Below, in pieces: positions 23,846 to 32,178 of a stretch of DNA of 64,000 nt. Location of the stretch: assembly GCA_002439875.1 (NCBI GenBank), contig DJQB01000012.1:102536-166535 (forward strand), in the 5' to 3' direction. Source of the DNA: Bacteroidales bacterium UBA6397. GTDB lineage: Bacteria; Bacteroidota; Bacteroidia; Bacteroidales; UBA932. Position 1 is the first letter of the stretch. Every line of letters begins with the position of its first letter. Under the pieces are notes generated by a model that ran no database searches, was not told the origin of the DNA, and saw nothing but the letters and a program-made list of their open reading frames with translations. The position numbers and the translations under genes are program-made.

Positions 23846-24937
23846 TTCGCCAGCCTCTTTAAGCCGCTCGGCGTTCTCGGCGATCTGGAGCTGGTTGATG
23901 CACTCCTGGATGTCACCGTCCATGAAGACGGGGAGGTTGTACATTGACCAGTTGATGCGATGGTCGGTCACACGGCCCTGAGGATAGTTGTAAGTGCGGA
24001 TCTTGGCGGAACGGTCACCCGTTGAGACCATCGTCTTGCGCTTAGCCCCGATCTCGTCAAGATACTTCTGATGCTCAAGATTGTAGAGACGGGTACGAAG
24101 CTCCTCGAAAGCGCGGTCCTTGTTCTTGAGCTGGGAGCGTTCCTCCTGGCATTGTACGACAAGACCTGTCGGAAGGTGGGTCAGACGCACGGCTGAATAT
24201 GTTGTGTTGACACCTTGACCGCCGGGGCCTGACGAACAGAACAAGTCCAGACGGATGTCATCCCATTTGAGATCCACATCGAACTCACCCGCCTCAGGGA
24301 AAACGGCCACAGAAGCGGCCGAGGTCTGGATTCTGCCCTGAGTCTCTGTCTGAGGCACACGCTGAACACGATGCACTCCGGACTCATATTTCATTATGCC
24401 ATAGACTCCCTCGTCGTTGGAGGAAAGCTTGAACACAATCTGCTTGTAGCCACCGGCCGTGCCAGGGGTCTCGTCGTTGACCTCCAGTTTCCAGCCACGC
24501 TTCTCGGCGTACTTCGAGTACATTCTGAACAGGTCACCTGCGAAGATGGCAGCCTCGTCCCCGCCTGTACCGCCACGAATCTCTATGATGGCGTTCTTGT
24601 TGTCATCCGGATCAGCCGGAATCAGGAGAATCTTTATTTTTTCCTCCATCTCGGGGATCTTCGGCTCTATCTCAGCGATCTCCGCCTTTGCCATATCCCT
24701 GAGATCCTCGTCTTTCTCGTTGATCATGATGTCCTTGGCCTCGGCAAGTTCATCGACCATCTTCTTGTACTCAAGACCGGTCTTGATGATCGGCTCAAGT
24801 TCCTTGTAGTCTTTGTTGAGCTGGACGTATTTCTTCATGTCAGCAATCACCTCAGGATCGGCAAGCTGTTTCTGAAGCGACTCGTATTTGTCCTGTAGAG
24901 CCAGGATCTTTTCCACTAATGTGTTGTTCTCTGCCAT
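23843..24937 (-). CDS. prfA: peptide chain release factor 1
   Basis: 364 residues from ATG 24937. The GGQ motif stands in 'FCSSGPGGQGVNTTYSAVRL', where it enters the peptidyl transferase centre. The stop-codon recognition loop reads 'RVPQTETQGRIQTS', a PxT form that marks RF1 (UAA/UAG) rather than RF2. The PCRF domain has 'IRGGTGGDEAAIFAGDLFRMY'. Housekeeping gene in the cytoplasm. The TTG 6 bases upstream is a less likely start. The 3' end lies inside the long inverted repeat. Confidence 0.97.
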   Translation of the reverse strand: MAENNTLVEKILALQDKYESLQKQLADPEVIADMKKYVQLNKDYKELEPIIKTGLEYKKMVDELAEAKDIMINEKDEDLRDMAKAEIAEIEPKIPEMEEKIKILLIPADPDDNKNAIIEIRGGTGGDEAAIFAGDLFRMYSKYAEKRGWKLEVNDETPGTAGGYKQIVFKLSSNDEGVYGIMKYESGVHRVQRVPQTETQGRIQTSAASVAVFPEAGEFDVDLKWDDIRLDLFCSSGPGGQGVNTTYSAVRLTHLPTGLVVQCQEERSQLKNKDRAFEELRTRLYNLEHQKYLDEIGAKRKTMVSTGDRSAKIRTYNYPQGRVTDHRINWSMYNLPVFMDGDIQECINQLQIAENAERLKEAGE

Positions 24938-24972
24938 ATTCAATGGTTAATTTATATTTCGGTCCTTCGACG

Positions 24973-24986
24973 CTTCGACAGGCTCA
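24973..24986 (+). repeat. dispersed CTTCGACAGGCTCA element, copy 1
   Basis: CTTCGACAGGCTCA in the gap between prfA and the GNAT-like gene. The inverse form occurs at 28510-28534. This core is known as a widespread intergenic palindrome in many bacteria. Here the flanks (GGTCCTTCGACG) do not form the full stem. Confidence 0.55.
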
Positions 24987-25022
24987 GCAACCGCAAACTC
25001 AGGAACCGGAATTGGTATATTC

Positions 25023-26141
25023 CTAAATAGACTTGAGGTAGCAGCGGCGACGCATAAACAGCTCATGCTCGTACTTTTTCCACACATTGACCGCATCGTT
25101 CGACTCGATCTGCGGGTTGGTTATCGCCCATTTCGTGCCTGCCTTGCGGTACTTCTCCGACATCGTGCAGTGGTAGATCGACGACACTCCTGTGTTCTGC
25201 CACTTCGGCACGGCTCCGTTGATCATCAGGTCAACCGTGTCGTACCTGAACATCGCCATCAAAAGGTGGAACCATCCGAACGGGAACAAGTGCCCCTTCG
25301 CCTTTTGGAGAGCCTTCGAGATGGACGGGAAAGTGATTCCGAACCCAACAAGTTCCTCATTATCATCGAATATTATGCTGCTCGTCTTGTCCGAGACAAA
25401 GCTCAAGACCTCGCTCGCCTCCTCGTCAATCTCCTCTTTTGTGAAAGGAATGAAATTATAGACTGATTTCGCGAAACTTTCGTTGTAAACGTCAAAAAAG
25501 TAACGGACCATCTTCTTGTCCCTCTTGAGTTTGTTCAGACTGCCTTCGTGAAGATTGTACCTCTGCTTCAGAAGCCCGGCGATTCTGACGATCTTCTCCT
25601 GAAGCGGCTGGTCGGCGGCCACCTTATACTGAAGCCAGTCACATTCCTTAACGTAGCCAAGTCTTGTCACAAAATCATTGTAGTAAGGATAGTTGTAAAG
25701 ACAATTGAACGGAGGGATGTTTTCAAAACCTTCGACAAGCATTCCCTGCTTGCCAAGAGTGTTGTAATAGAGAGGGCCGTGGATCTCGTTCATCCCGTTC
25801 TCCTTCGCCCAGCTCTCGGCTGTGCCCAAAAGCAGTTTCGCAACCTCAAAATCGTCTATGGTGTCAAACCATCCGAAACGGGCTCTTTTCTTGTCGTACA
25901 ACGCATTGTAGCGAGGGTTTATCATTCCGCAGATGCGGCCGGCAACGGTTTTTCCGTCCATCACCATCCACATCCTCCTCCTGCAATATGAAAGAGTCGA
26001 TACCTTTGTCAAAGATTTAACCTGGTCACTGTGGAGGGCAGGAACATACTGGGGGCAATCTTTGTAAAGTCTGTCAGGGAACTTGATGAAATTCATCAGG
26101 TCCCTTTTGCTCACAACCTCAACTACTTTATAATCTGACAT
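25023..26141 (-). CDS. GNAT-like N-acyltransferase family protein
   Basis: 372 residues. 'RMWMVMDGKTVAGRICGMIN' looks like beta strands 2-4 of an acetyltransferase, and 'YNTLGKQGMLVEGF' and 'YYNDFVTRLGYVKECDW' continue a two-GNAT-like fold; the second half ('EELVGFGITFPSISKALQKAKG') repeats it. Closest to uncharacterised YghO-like proteins. The acyl donor and substrate are not known. No signal peptide, so cytoplasmic. It is 85 bases upstream of prfA and may be transcribed with it. Confidence 0.75.
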   Translation of the reverse strand: MSDYKVVEVVSKRDLMNFIKFPDRLYKDCPQYVPALHSDQVKSLTKVSTLSYCRRRMWMVMDGKTVAGRICGMINPRYNALYDKKRARFGWFDTIDDFEVAKLLLGTAESWAKENGMNEIHGPLYYNTLGKQGMLVEGFENIPPFNCLYNYPYYNDFVTRLGYVKECDWLQYKVAADQPLQEKIVRIAGLLKQRYNLHEGSLNKLKRDKKMVRYFFDVYNESFAKSVYNFIPFTKEEIDEEASEVLSFVSDKTSSIIFDDNEELVGFGITFPSISKALQKAKGHLFPFGWFHLLMAMFRYDTVDLMINGAVPKWQNTGVSSIYHCTMSEKYRKAGTKWAITNPQIESNDAVNVWKKYEHELFMRRRCYLKSI

Positions 26142-26237
26142 AAATATCCATTCTTCAACGTTCCTTTCTCAGGAAGACATCCACAAATTTAAGAAATAGT
26201 CTTGTTTTGGACAAATATGGACTGCTAAAGTTTAATA

Positions 26238-27056
26238 TTAAAGCCCTTTGGCTTTACCCTCGTCCCAGATCCCGTCCATCTCGGCGAGAGTCATGTCATG
26301 AAGATTCCGTCCTTTGCGGATCGTGTTCTCCTCAAGGTAAGTGAAGCGACGGCGGAACTTGTCACAGGCACGGTTAAGAGCCGTGTCCGGATTGAGTCCG
26401 TAAAGCCTCGCGGCGTTGATCGTGGCGAACATGAAGTCCCCAAGTTCCTCCTCGGCCCTGTCCGTGGCCGCTTTTCTGGCCTCTTCGGTGGCGGCGGAGT
26501 CCATGGCGTCCATCTCGGTCTGAAGCTCCGACTGTTCTTCCTTCACCTTGTCCCAGACCTGACGCTTCTCCTCCCAGTCGAAGCCCACTCCGCGAGCCTT
26601 GTCCTGCATCGAATATGCCTTCAGAATCGGCGGCATAGCGTCCGGAATCCCGGAAAGGACACGCTTGTTGCCTCCTTTTTCCTTAGCCTTGAGCATCTCC
26701 CAGTTCTCAGACACCTGCTCCGCATCCGCCACCTTTATCGTTGAGAACACGTGGGGATGACGGTAGATCATCTTCTCGCAGAGCTTGTCCATCACATCGG
26801 CTATGTCATAACGGCCTTCCTCCTCAGCTATTTTGGCGTAGAATATCACGTGAAGGAACACGTCTCCGAGTTCTTTCTCAAGTGCGGTGTCATCCTTCTT
26901 CATCACGGCATCGCTTAACTCGTAGACCTCCTCAACCGTCATAGGCCGGAGAGTGTCGGTAGTCTGCGCGTGATTCCAAGGACACTCTGCCCGGAGCCTG
27001 TCCATCACGTCCAGCGCCCGCTCGAACGCTTTTAGTTTCTTTTCCTTGTTGATCAT
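26238..27056 (-). CDS. mazG: nucleoside triphosphate pyrophosphohydrolase
   Basis: 272 residues from ATG 27056; an in-frame start 87 bases upstream would run into the divergent promoter and is rejected. Two MazG repeats are visible: 'ECPWNHAQTTDTLRPMTVEE' then 'EKELGDVFLHVIFYA' (ExxE...ExxD), and 'RAEEELGDFMFATINAARL' in the second. It hydrolyses NTPs, including damaged or excess ones, to NMP and PPi. A -7 box TAATTTTG lies at 27070-27063, giving an almost leaderless mRNA. Confidence 0.95.
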   Translation of the reverse strand: MINKEKKLKAFERALDVMDRLRAECPWNHAQTTDTLRPMTVEEVYELSDAVMKKDDTALEKELGDVFLHVIFYAKIAEEEGRYDIADVMDKLCEKMIYRHPHVFSTIKVADAEQVSENWEMLKAKEKGGNKRVLSGIPDAMPPILKAYSMQDKARGVGFDWEEKRQVWDKVKEEQSELQTEMDAMDSAATEEARKAATDRAEEELGDFMFATINAARLYGLNPDTALNRACDKFRRRFTYLEENTIRKGRNLHDMTLAEMDGIWDEGKAKGL

Positions 27057-27103
27057 ATCCTGCAAAATTAATAAAATCTTGTGAATTTGTCCGTGACAGG
27101 AAA

Positions 27104-27134
27104 TTTGAATAAAATTCCAAAAGCAGTATCTTTG
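27104..27134 (+). promoter_or_regulatory. consensus Bacteroidetes promoter for the CoA-transferase gene
   Basis: TTTG at 27104-27107, a 19-base spacer, and TATCTTTG at 27127-27134: an exact match to the TTTG / TAnnTTTG form. About 65 bases of leader precede the ATG at 27205. Confidence 0.75.
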
Positions 27135-27204
27135 CCACCGCAAAACGGCAAAATAGATAGATTGTCACAAATTTGGCGAAGTTCATTAACGGTTACTAGT
27201 AACA

Positions 27205-28506
27205 ATGAAAGAAATTCATTACGTTTCAGCTGACGAGGCGGTTAGGGCCATAAAGTCGGGCGACCATATTCATTTAAGCAGTGTGGCGAGTGTGCCGCAC
27301 ATACTGATTGACGCTCTTGTGCGCAGGGCTGACGCCGGAGAGGTTGAGGATCTGCATTTCCACCACTTCCACACCGAGGGGCCGGCTCCATATTCAGATC
27401 CGAAATATTCAGGAATCTTCTTTGAGCAGGGATTCTTCATCGGCCCGAACGTTCGCCCTGATGTTAATTCGGGGTACGCTGACTATGTGCCTGTGCATCT
27501 TGGTGAGTCTCAGAAGCTTTACCGCAGTGGAGCGATCAAGTTGGGAGCCGCCTTGGTTCAGGTGTCGCCTCCAGACGGGAACGGAATGGTATCGCTTGGA
27601 ACATCCGTTGACTGCTCATTGGCGGCCATCGAGACAGCAAGGGCAAAGATCGCGGTGGTGAACCCTCATGTGCCTTTTGCCTACGGGGATTTGGTTTCGC
27701 TGGATGTTTTCGACTATCTTGTCAAGGATGACACACCGCTGGTTTCCAAGGATTTCGCCGAGCCGACTCCGACTGAGGTGCTGATCGGTAAGAACTGCGC
27801 GGAACTCGTTCCGGACGGAGCCTGCATCCAGATGGGGATTGGTGCGCTGCCGAACGCCCTGGCCGCGCAATTAGTTGATCACAAGAATCTTGGCGTGCAC
27901 ACAGAGATGTTTGCCGACGGGGTTCTCGGCCTTATCAAGAAAGGAGTAGTGAACGGAGCGAACAAGAAGATCGACAAAGGCAGGATCGTGGCTTCGTTCC
28001 TGCTGGGATCTCAGGAGGTATATTCATTCATCGACCACAATCCTGACGTGCTGATGAAGGACATCAAGTACGTCAACGACCCTTGGGTCATCAGTCGGAA
28101 CCCTTGCATGATGGCGATCAACTCCGCCACGGAGGTCGATCTGACCGGGCAGATCTGCGCTGACTCGATCGGGACGAGGATATTCTCCGGCACCGGCGGC
28201 CAGCTGGATTTCGTCAAGGGAGCCTCGATGTCAGAGGGCGGAGTGTCGATGACAGCGTTCGCTTCACGCACCAACAAGGGAAAGGCGAAGATTGTCCCTA
28301 CATTGAACCCTGGAGCGGGGGTTGTCACCCCGCGCGCTGACGCTCATTGGATTGTCACTGAATATGGTGCCGTGGATCTGTACGGCAAGTCGCTCCAGGA
28401 ACGTGCGAAACTACTCATCAGCATCGCCCACCCGGACGACCGCGAGATGCTTGACAAGGCTTCGTTCGAGAGATTCGGGCCGCACTGGCACGTGGTGAAG
28501 ATCTGA
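27205..28506 (+). CDS. acetyl-CoA hydrolase/transferase family CoA-transferase
   Basis: 433 residues, the length of butyryl-CoA:acetate or 4-hydroxybutyrate CoA-transferases. The N-terminal domain has 'QVSPPDGNGMVSLGTSVD'; the catalytic glutamate is expected in 'GVHTEMFADGVLGL', and the oxyanion/CoA loop in 'FSGTGGQLDFVKGA'. It moves CoA between acetate and another short acyl group, producing a fermentation end product. Succinyl-CoA as donor is also possible; sequence alone does not decide. Driven by its own consensus promoter. It ends 5 bases before the convergent MFS gene. Confidence 0.92.
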   Translation: MKEIHYVSADEAVRAIKSGDHIHLSSVASVPHILIDALVRRADAGEVEDLHFHHFHTEGPAPYSDPKYSGIFFEQGFFIGPNVRPDVNSGYADYVPVHLGESQKLYRSGAIKLGAALVQVSPPDGNGMVSLGTSVDCSLAAIETARAKIAVVNPHVPFAYGDLVSLDVFDYLVKDDTPLVSKDFAEPTPTEVLIGKNCAELVPDGACIQMGIGALPNALAAQLVDHKNLGVHTEMFADGVLGLIKKGVVNGANKKIDKGRIVASFLLGSQEVYSFIDHNPDVLMKDIKYVNDPWVISRNPCMMAINSATEVDLTGQICADSIGTRIFSGTGGQLDFVKGASMSEGGVSMTAFASRTNKGKAKIVPTLNPGAGVVTPRADAHWIVTEYGAVDLYGKSLQERAKLLISIAHPDDREMLDKASFERFGPHWHVVKI

Positions 28507-28509
28507 TCA

Positions 28510-28534
28510 GGTCACTGAGCCTGTCGAAGTGACC
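28510..28534. repeat. dispersed GAGCCTGTCGAAG palindrome, copy 2
   Basis: GGTCACT (28510-28516) and AGTGACC (28528-28534) form a perfect 7-base stem around a loop containing GAGCCTGTCGA. It is the inverse of the core at 24973. It lies between two convergent genes, overlapping the end of the minus gene, where it may help terminate both. Confidence 0.6.
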
Positions 28535-29858
28535 TCCACGAAAGAACCGGAATAAGGAAACTTAAGAGACAGGCCACTATCCAGAACACGGAGACAGGGG
28601 CGAAATCAAAATCGTTCTCCCCTATCATGATGCCGCTGACGATGTTCTGTACTCCGGCAGCGGCATAACTTGCCAGGCCGACCATCCCAAGGGCAGCTCC
28701 GGTGGCCTTGCGAGGCACGATGTCAAGAGCCATCAGACCTGCCACCGTGCAATAGACCACCCCGATCGCAAGACTGAAGAGCGACACGTAGATGATGTTC
28801 AATGAATATCCTCCTCCAGTGAAAAGGAAAGCTCCGAGCGACAGCAGGCAAATCACTCCGGAAATCAGCACGGGGACGAAACGGTTCCCTTTGAAAACCC
28901 GGTCTGAAAGCCACCCGGCAAGCACGGTCCCGGCTATTCCGAAAGCCTCGGAGAACGCTATGATCTGCGTGGCACCCGCAAGGGAAAACCCTTTGCCTTT
29001 CTGGAGGAAAAGCACCCCCCACTCGCTGACTGCGTGCTGGGTGATGTACACGAAGGCGCTCGAAAGGGCGATTATCCATATTCCCGGATGACGGACCACC
29101 ATTTTCTGGAGTTCCTTGACCGGCATCGAGTCGGTCTTCTGAGGTTTCTCACCTGTCAACTCCTGCACTGAAAGAAGGCCACGGCTCTCTGGTGTGTCGG
29201 AAACCATCAGCAGAATCATCACCGAGCCGAGCACTCCGGCCACAGCGGAGAAGATGAAGCCATATTCCCATCCAACCCAGCCTACAATCAGTCCCAAAGC
29301 GAACACTGACAGCGACTTGCCCAAATAAGGCGTGGCGCTGAAGATGCTGTAATATGTTCCTCTGCGTTCAAGCGGAAACCACCGGGAAAGACTTATGACT
29401 CCCGGAGGGGCGCCCATAGACTGGCAGTAACCGTTGACACCCCAGATGACGGCGAACACAATGAACAGCAGCATAGTGGAAGTGCCGGCCCAACCTTGGA
29501 GCAACCCAAGAACTCCCATCAGAAGATTGACCACTGTTGAGATCAGAAGACCTGTGGCCATAAAGCGGCGCACGTTGCAATAGTCCGCAATGAATCCATT
29601 GGCGAACTTGCCGAAAGCATAGACGAAATAAAACGCTGAACCGATGATTCCAAGCTGCGCGGCTGTGAATATCTCCCCGTCGATCAACGGCTGCTTCACA
29701 ACGCTCATAGCCATCCTGCAGACGTAGTAGAGAGCGTAAGCCCCCGTCACACCCCAGAACGTGCGGTTCCGCAGACGCTTGTACTCCCCTTCAACCCTCT
29801 CCGGGGCGACCTTTCCCTCCGAAGGCTTCGAGATCCTATAGAATGAATATAGACTCAT
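28512..29858 (-). CDS. MFS transporter, UhpC/GlpT (organophosphate:phosphate antiporter) family
   Basis: 448 residues with 12 hydrophobic segments. Early motifs 'ALYYVCRMAMSVVKQPLI' and 'GSAFYFVYAFGKFANGFIADY', and 'NGYCQSMGAPPGVISLSRWF' are typical of the UhpT/UhpC/GlpT branch, which exchanges hexose phosphates or glycerol 3-phosphate for phosphate across the inner membrane. The exact substrate is not clear. A possible promoter (29999-30006) lies 140 bases upstream. It converges with the CoA-transferase gene. Confidence 0.92.
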   Translation of the reverse strand: MSLYSFYRISKPSEGKVAPERVEGEYKRLRNRTFWGVTGAYALYYVCRMAMSVVKQPLIDGEIFTAAQLGIIGSAFYFVYAFGKFANGFIADYCNVRRFMATGLLISTVVNLLMGVLGLLQGWAGTSTMLLFIVFAVIWGVNGYCQSMGAPPGVISLSRWFPLERRGTYYSIFSATPYLGKSLSVFALGLIVGWVGWEYGFIFSAVAGVLGSVMILLMVSDTPESRGLLSVQELTGEKPQKTDSMPVKELQKMVVRHPGIWIIALSSAFVYITQHAVSEWGVLFLQKGKGFSLAGATQIIAFSEAFGIAGTVLAGWLSDRVFKGNRFVPVLISGVICLLSLGAFLFTGGGYSLNIIYVSLFSLAIGVVYCTVAGLMALDIVPRKATGAALGMVGLASYAAAGVQNIVSGIMIGENDFDFAPVSVFWIVACLLSFLIPVLSWRSLRQAQ

Positions 29859-29998
29859 AATATTCAGAGACTGCCCTGACCGCTTGCGGACGTATATTCT
29901 TTCGTTCTAAAAAAGCTTTGCAAACAGATCAAGACTGTCATTCAACCTTACAAACCTCAGATCCGCGGAAAGATTCACGGCCTCAAGGTATGCAGTGC

Positions 29999-30006
29999 AA
30001 AAGTAG
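29999..30006 (-). promoter_or_regulatory. candidate -7 box for the MFS gene; otherwise empty 29859-30165
   Basis: On the minus strand TACTTTTG fits TAnnTTTG, with a TTG about 19-20 bases upstream. The 307-base gap between the MFS gene and the AAA/nuclease gene shows no ORF or RNA that I can support beyond this. Confidence 0.4.
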
Positions 30007-30165
30007 CAAATTTATGGCAACAAGTAAAGTTTATTTCGCATCGCAGACAACAGCCTGATTATCAAAGATTTTAACCATATCCTCTATACGACTTTGGCGA
30101 CCAGGAAGGCTCATTATACCTCTCACTGCCACATAGTTAAGTGCCACGGCTTTCCTTTTCACCTT

Positions 30166-31764
30166 TTATTGATTGAGAGAGCAGACTTTCCAGCCGTCAA
30201 TCGTACCGGTTTTTGAGGAAAAATCGCAGCCAATCAAGTGGATGCGTTTCCGGCTTGCTTCATATTCACGGGCATAGCCTTTATCCTTGATTTGGTCCAA
30301 GGCGGCTTCCGCGGAGCCATCAAGCTTGAATTCAAAGATATATACATCTTTTGAAGTCTCGACAACGCAATCCACCCTGCCTTCGCTTTGCTCTTTTTCC
30401 GTGAAGACGGTGTAAGAACTGATCATGCGCAGAATGAGATAAAAGGTGTACTGGAAATAACGTTCCTTCTCCCGTTCATCATCCTTGCGTCTTTGAGAAT
30501 ACGGGATGCTCGCCAGAAAAGACGTGAAGAGTTTTCTCAAGCGTTCAAGTTCTCCACCTTCCATAGCTTCTATCACATCAAGGACCCATGAGCCAGGATT
30601 CTCCTTTGGTTTGAGGTAACTGGATGTCAGCAAGGTGACAAAACCGCGTTTCACCTCGTCATTAGGAAAATCCAAAAGATAGGAATTGGTCAAGCGCTTG
30701 TAGTCCTTGATGGTGAGATAGCCGCTTTGATAGATCATCGGAAGAGGACGCTCGACATCAGCCTTGTAGTCATCAAAATCTTGCGGTGTGTAATACCTGC
30801 CAACCAATTCATTGATGTTCTCATTGCAATGAGCCAAAAGACGGACAAGATAGGATGGAGAACCAGTTTTGAACCAATAGTCGTCAATCCACATTTCATT
30901 GAACGCGCGAAGCACGCTGAAAGGATTATACACTCCCTTCAGCCGGCGGCTGAAATGATAGCCATCGAACTGACGCTTAAGTTTGGCCTTCATCTCGTCC
31001 TCGCTCAGCTCATATTCCAAAGCCATCTCCTTGATTTGCTCCTTAAAGACAGTATGAAGTTCTTCCTCGGTAACTCCTAACAAGGTGTCATATCTGGCCG
31101 ACAGGCTGATGTCATCAGGTTGGTTGAAGCCACTGAACACACTGACTTGCGAGAATTTAGTGACACCGGTAAGCAACACGAACTGAAGATGTTCATCAGC
31201 GGCCTTGAATACAGAATAGAACCCTTTCAGCACCTCTCGGTTCCAATCCTCAATTTTCCTTTTTTGACCATCTACAACAGTTTCCAGCCCAGTGTCCAGC
31301 ACGTCCAGCAAAGGTTTGTCATATTCATCTATCAGTACTACCGCACGCTGCCCCGTCTTCTCATGGGCGGATTTCAACACATGGCAGAACCTGTCGCCAA
31401 GAGTGTCATGGAATGGATCCTTGCCATAAACAGCTTCCTGCATCTCGACAAATCCGGTCAAGGTTTTTAACAACTCGCTTCCTTCTGTAAAATTCTTGCC
31501 GTTGAAATCAATACGGAACACCGGATATTCCTTCCATTCAGCTTCCAGCCCATCGATGGCAAGACCCTTGAACAATTCTTTTTTCCCTTGGAAATAACAT
31601 TCAAGTGTAGAAACGAGAAGAGACTTGCCGAACCTCCTCGGGCGGCTCAGAAAGTAAATCTTTCCATTTTGCACTAAATCATAAATCATCTTGGTCTTAT
31701 CAATGTATAGAAAGCCATCTTTGATGATTTGGTCGAAACTTTGTATTCCTATAGGGTACTTCAT
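30166..31764 (-). CDS. AAA-ATPase-like / PD-(D/E)XK nuclease protein
   Basis: 532 residues, full length for the family (AAA-ATPase_like PF09820 plus PDDEXK_9 PF08011). It starts with the standard 'YPIGIQSFDQIIKDGFLYID', has a Walker-A-like 'SRPRRFGKSLLVST', Walker-B-like 'VVLIDEYDKPLL', and a C-terminal nuclease segment 'GRVDCVVETSKDVYIFEFKL' (D ... ExK). These genes are present in many copies in gut Bacteroidales; they are thought to be selfish or defence-related, but the function is not settled. It stands alone between housekeeping genes. All motifs are intact. Confidence 0.92.
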   Translation of the reverse strand: MKYPIGIQSFDQIIKDGFLYIDKTKMIYDLVQNGKIYFLSRPRRFGKSLLVSTLECYFQGKKELFKGLAIDGLEAEWKEYPVFRIDFNGKNFTEGSELLKTLTGFVEMQEAVYGKDPFHDTLGDRFCHVLKSAHEKTGQRAVVLIDEYDKPLLDVLDTGLETVVDGQKRKIEDWNREVLKGFYSVFKAADEHLQFVLLTGVTKFSQVSVFSGFNQPDDISLSARYDTLLGVTEEELHTVFKEQIKEMALEYELSEDEMKAKLKRQFDGYHFSRRLKGVYNPFSVLRAFNEMWIDDYWFKTGSPSYLVRLLAHCNENINELVGRYYTPQDFDDYKADVERPLPMIYQSGYLTIKDYKRLTNSYLLDFPNDEVKRGFVTLLTSSYLKPKENPGSWVLDVIEAMEGGELERLRKLFTSFLASIPYSQRRKDDEREKERYFQYTFYLILRMISSYTVFTEKEQSEGRVDCVVETSKDVYIFEFKLDGSAEAALDQIKDKGYAREYEASRKRIHLIGCDFSSKTGTIDGWKVCSLNQ

Positions 31765-31869
31765 GTTGTCCTTATTTTGGTTTCACCCGTAAAATTACAA
31801 AAAAAACCGCACACTCATAGTTTTCAGAGCCAAACAGTTTCTTGATGGTCCTAAAAACAGAAAAAAGTT

Positions 31870-31877
31870 CTAATTTT
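31870..31877 (+). promoter_or_regulatory. candidate -7 box before the frameshifted exported-protein gene
   Basis: TAATTTTG at 31870-31877, about 84 bases upstream of the ATG at 31961. No good -33 element is seen. It could now drive the flippase gene. Confidence 0.3.
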
Positions 31878-31960
31878 GTTCTTGATAATATCCAAGGCCT
31901 GAGTGACAAGATGTCTCCAGGGCGATAATAGTCATGTAAATCAAAGATTATTGGAATAAT

Positions 31961-32171
31961 ATGAAAAAGGCAATCGCAATCCTGATGTTGTCACTAGCAG
32001 CGGTGACAGTGTCGGCACAGAAAATCAGGTGAAGTACAATTTCACCGCAAGACTGATTCCAAGACGATAACGGTGAAGACACAGTACCTTGACAGGGGTT
32101 TCCCGACCAACACCGGAGGACTTGCGGCGAGTGGCTACGACCCTTACATCAAGAAATACGGAATAAAGTAA
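31961..32171 (+). pseudogene. small exported-protein gene broken by a 1-base frameshift
   Basis: ATG 31961 opens a clear signal peptide ('AIAILMLSLAAVTVSAQ'), but the frame stops at TGA four codons later. Moving one base restores an open frame: 'GEVQFHRKTDSKTITVKTQY', then 'PYIKKYGIK' and TAA at 32169-32171, 7 bases before the flippase start. Joined, this would be a ~70-residue exported protein. The break may be a real mutation or a sequencing error. I do not recognise the family. Confidence 0.65.
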
Positions 32172-32178
32172 ACATACA

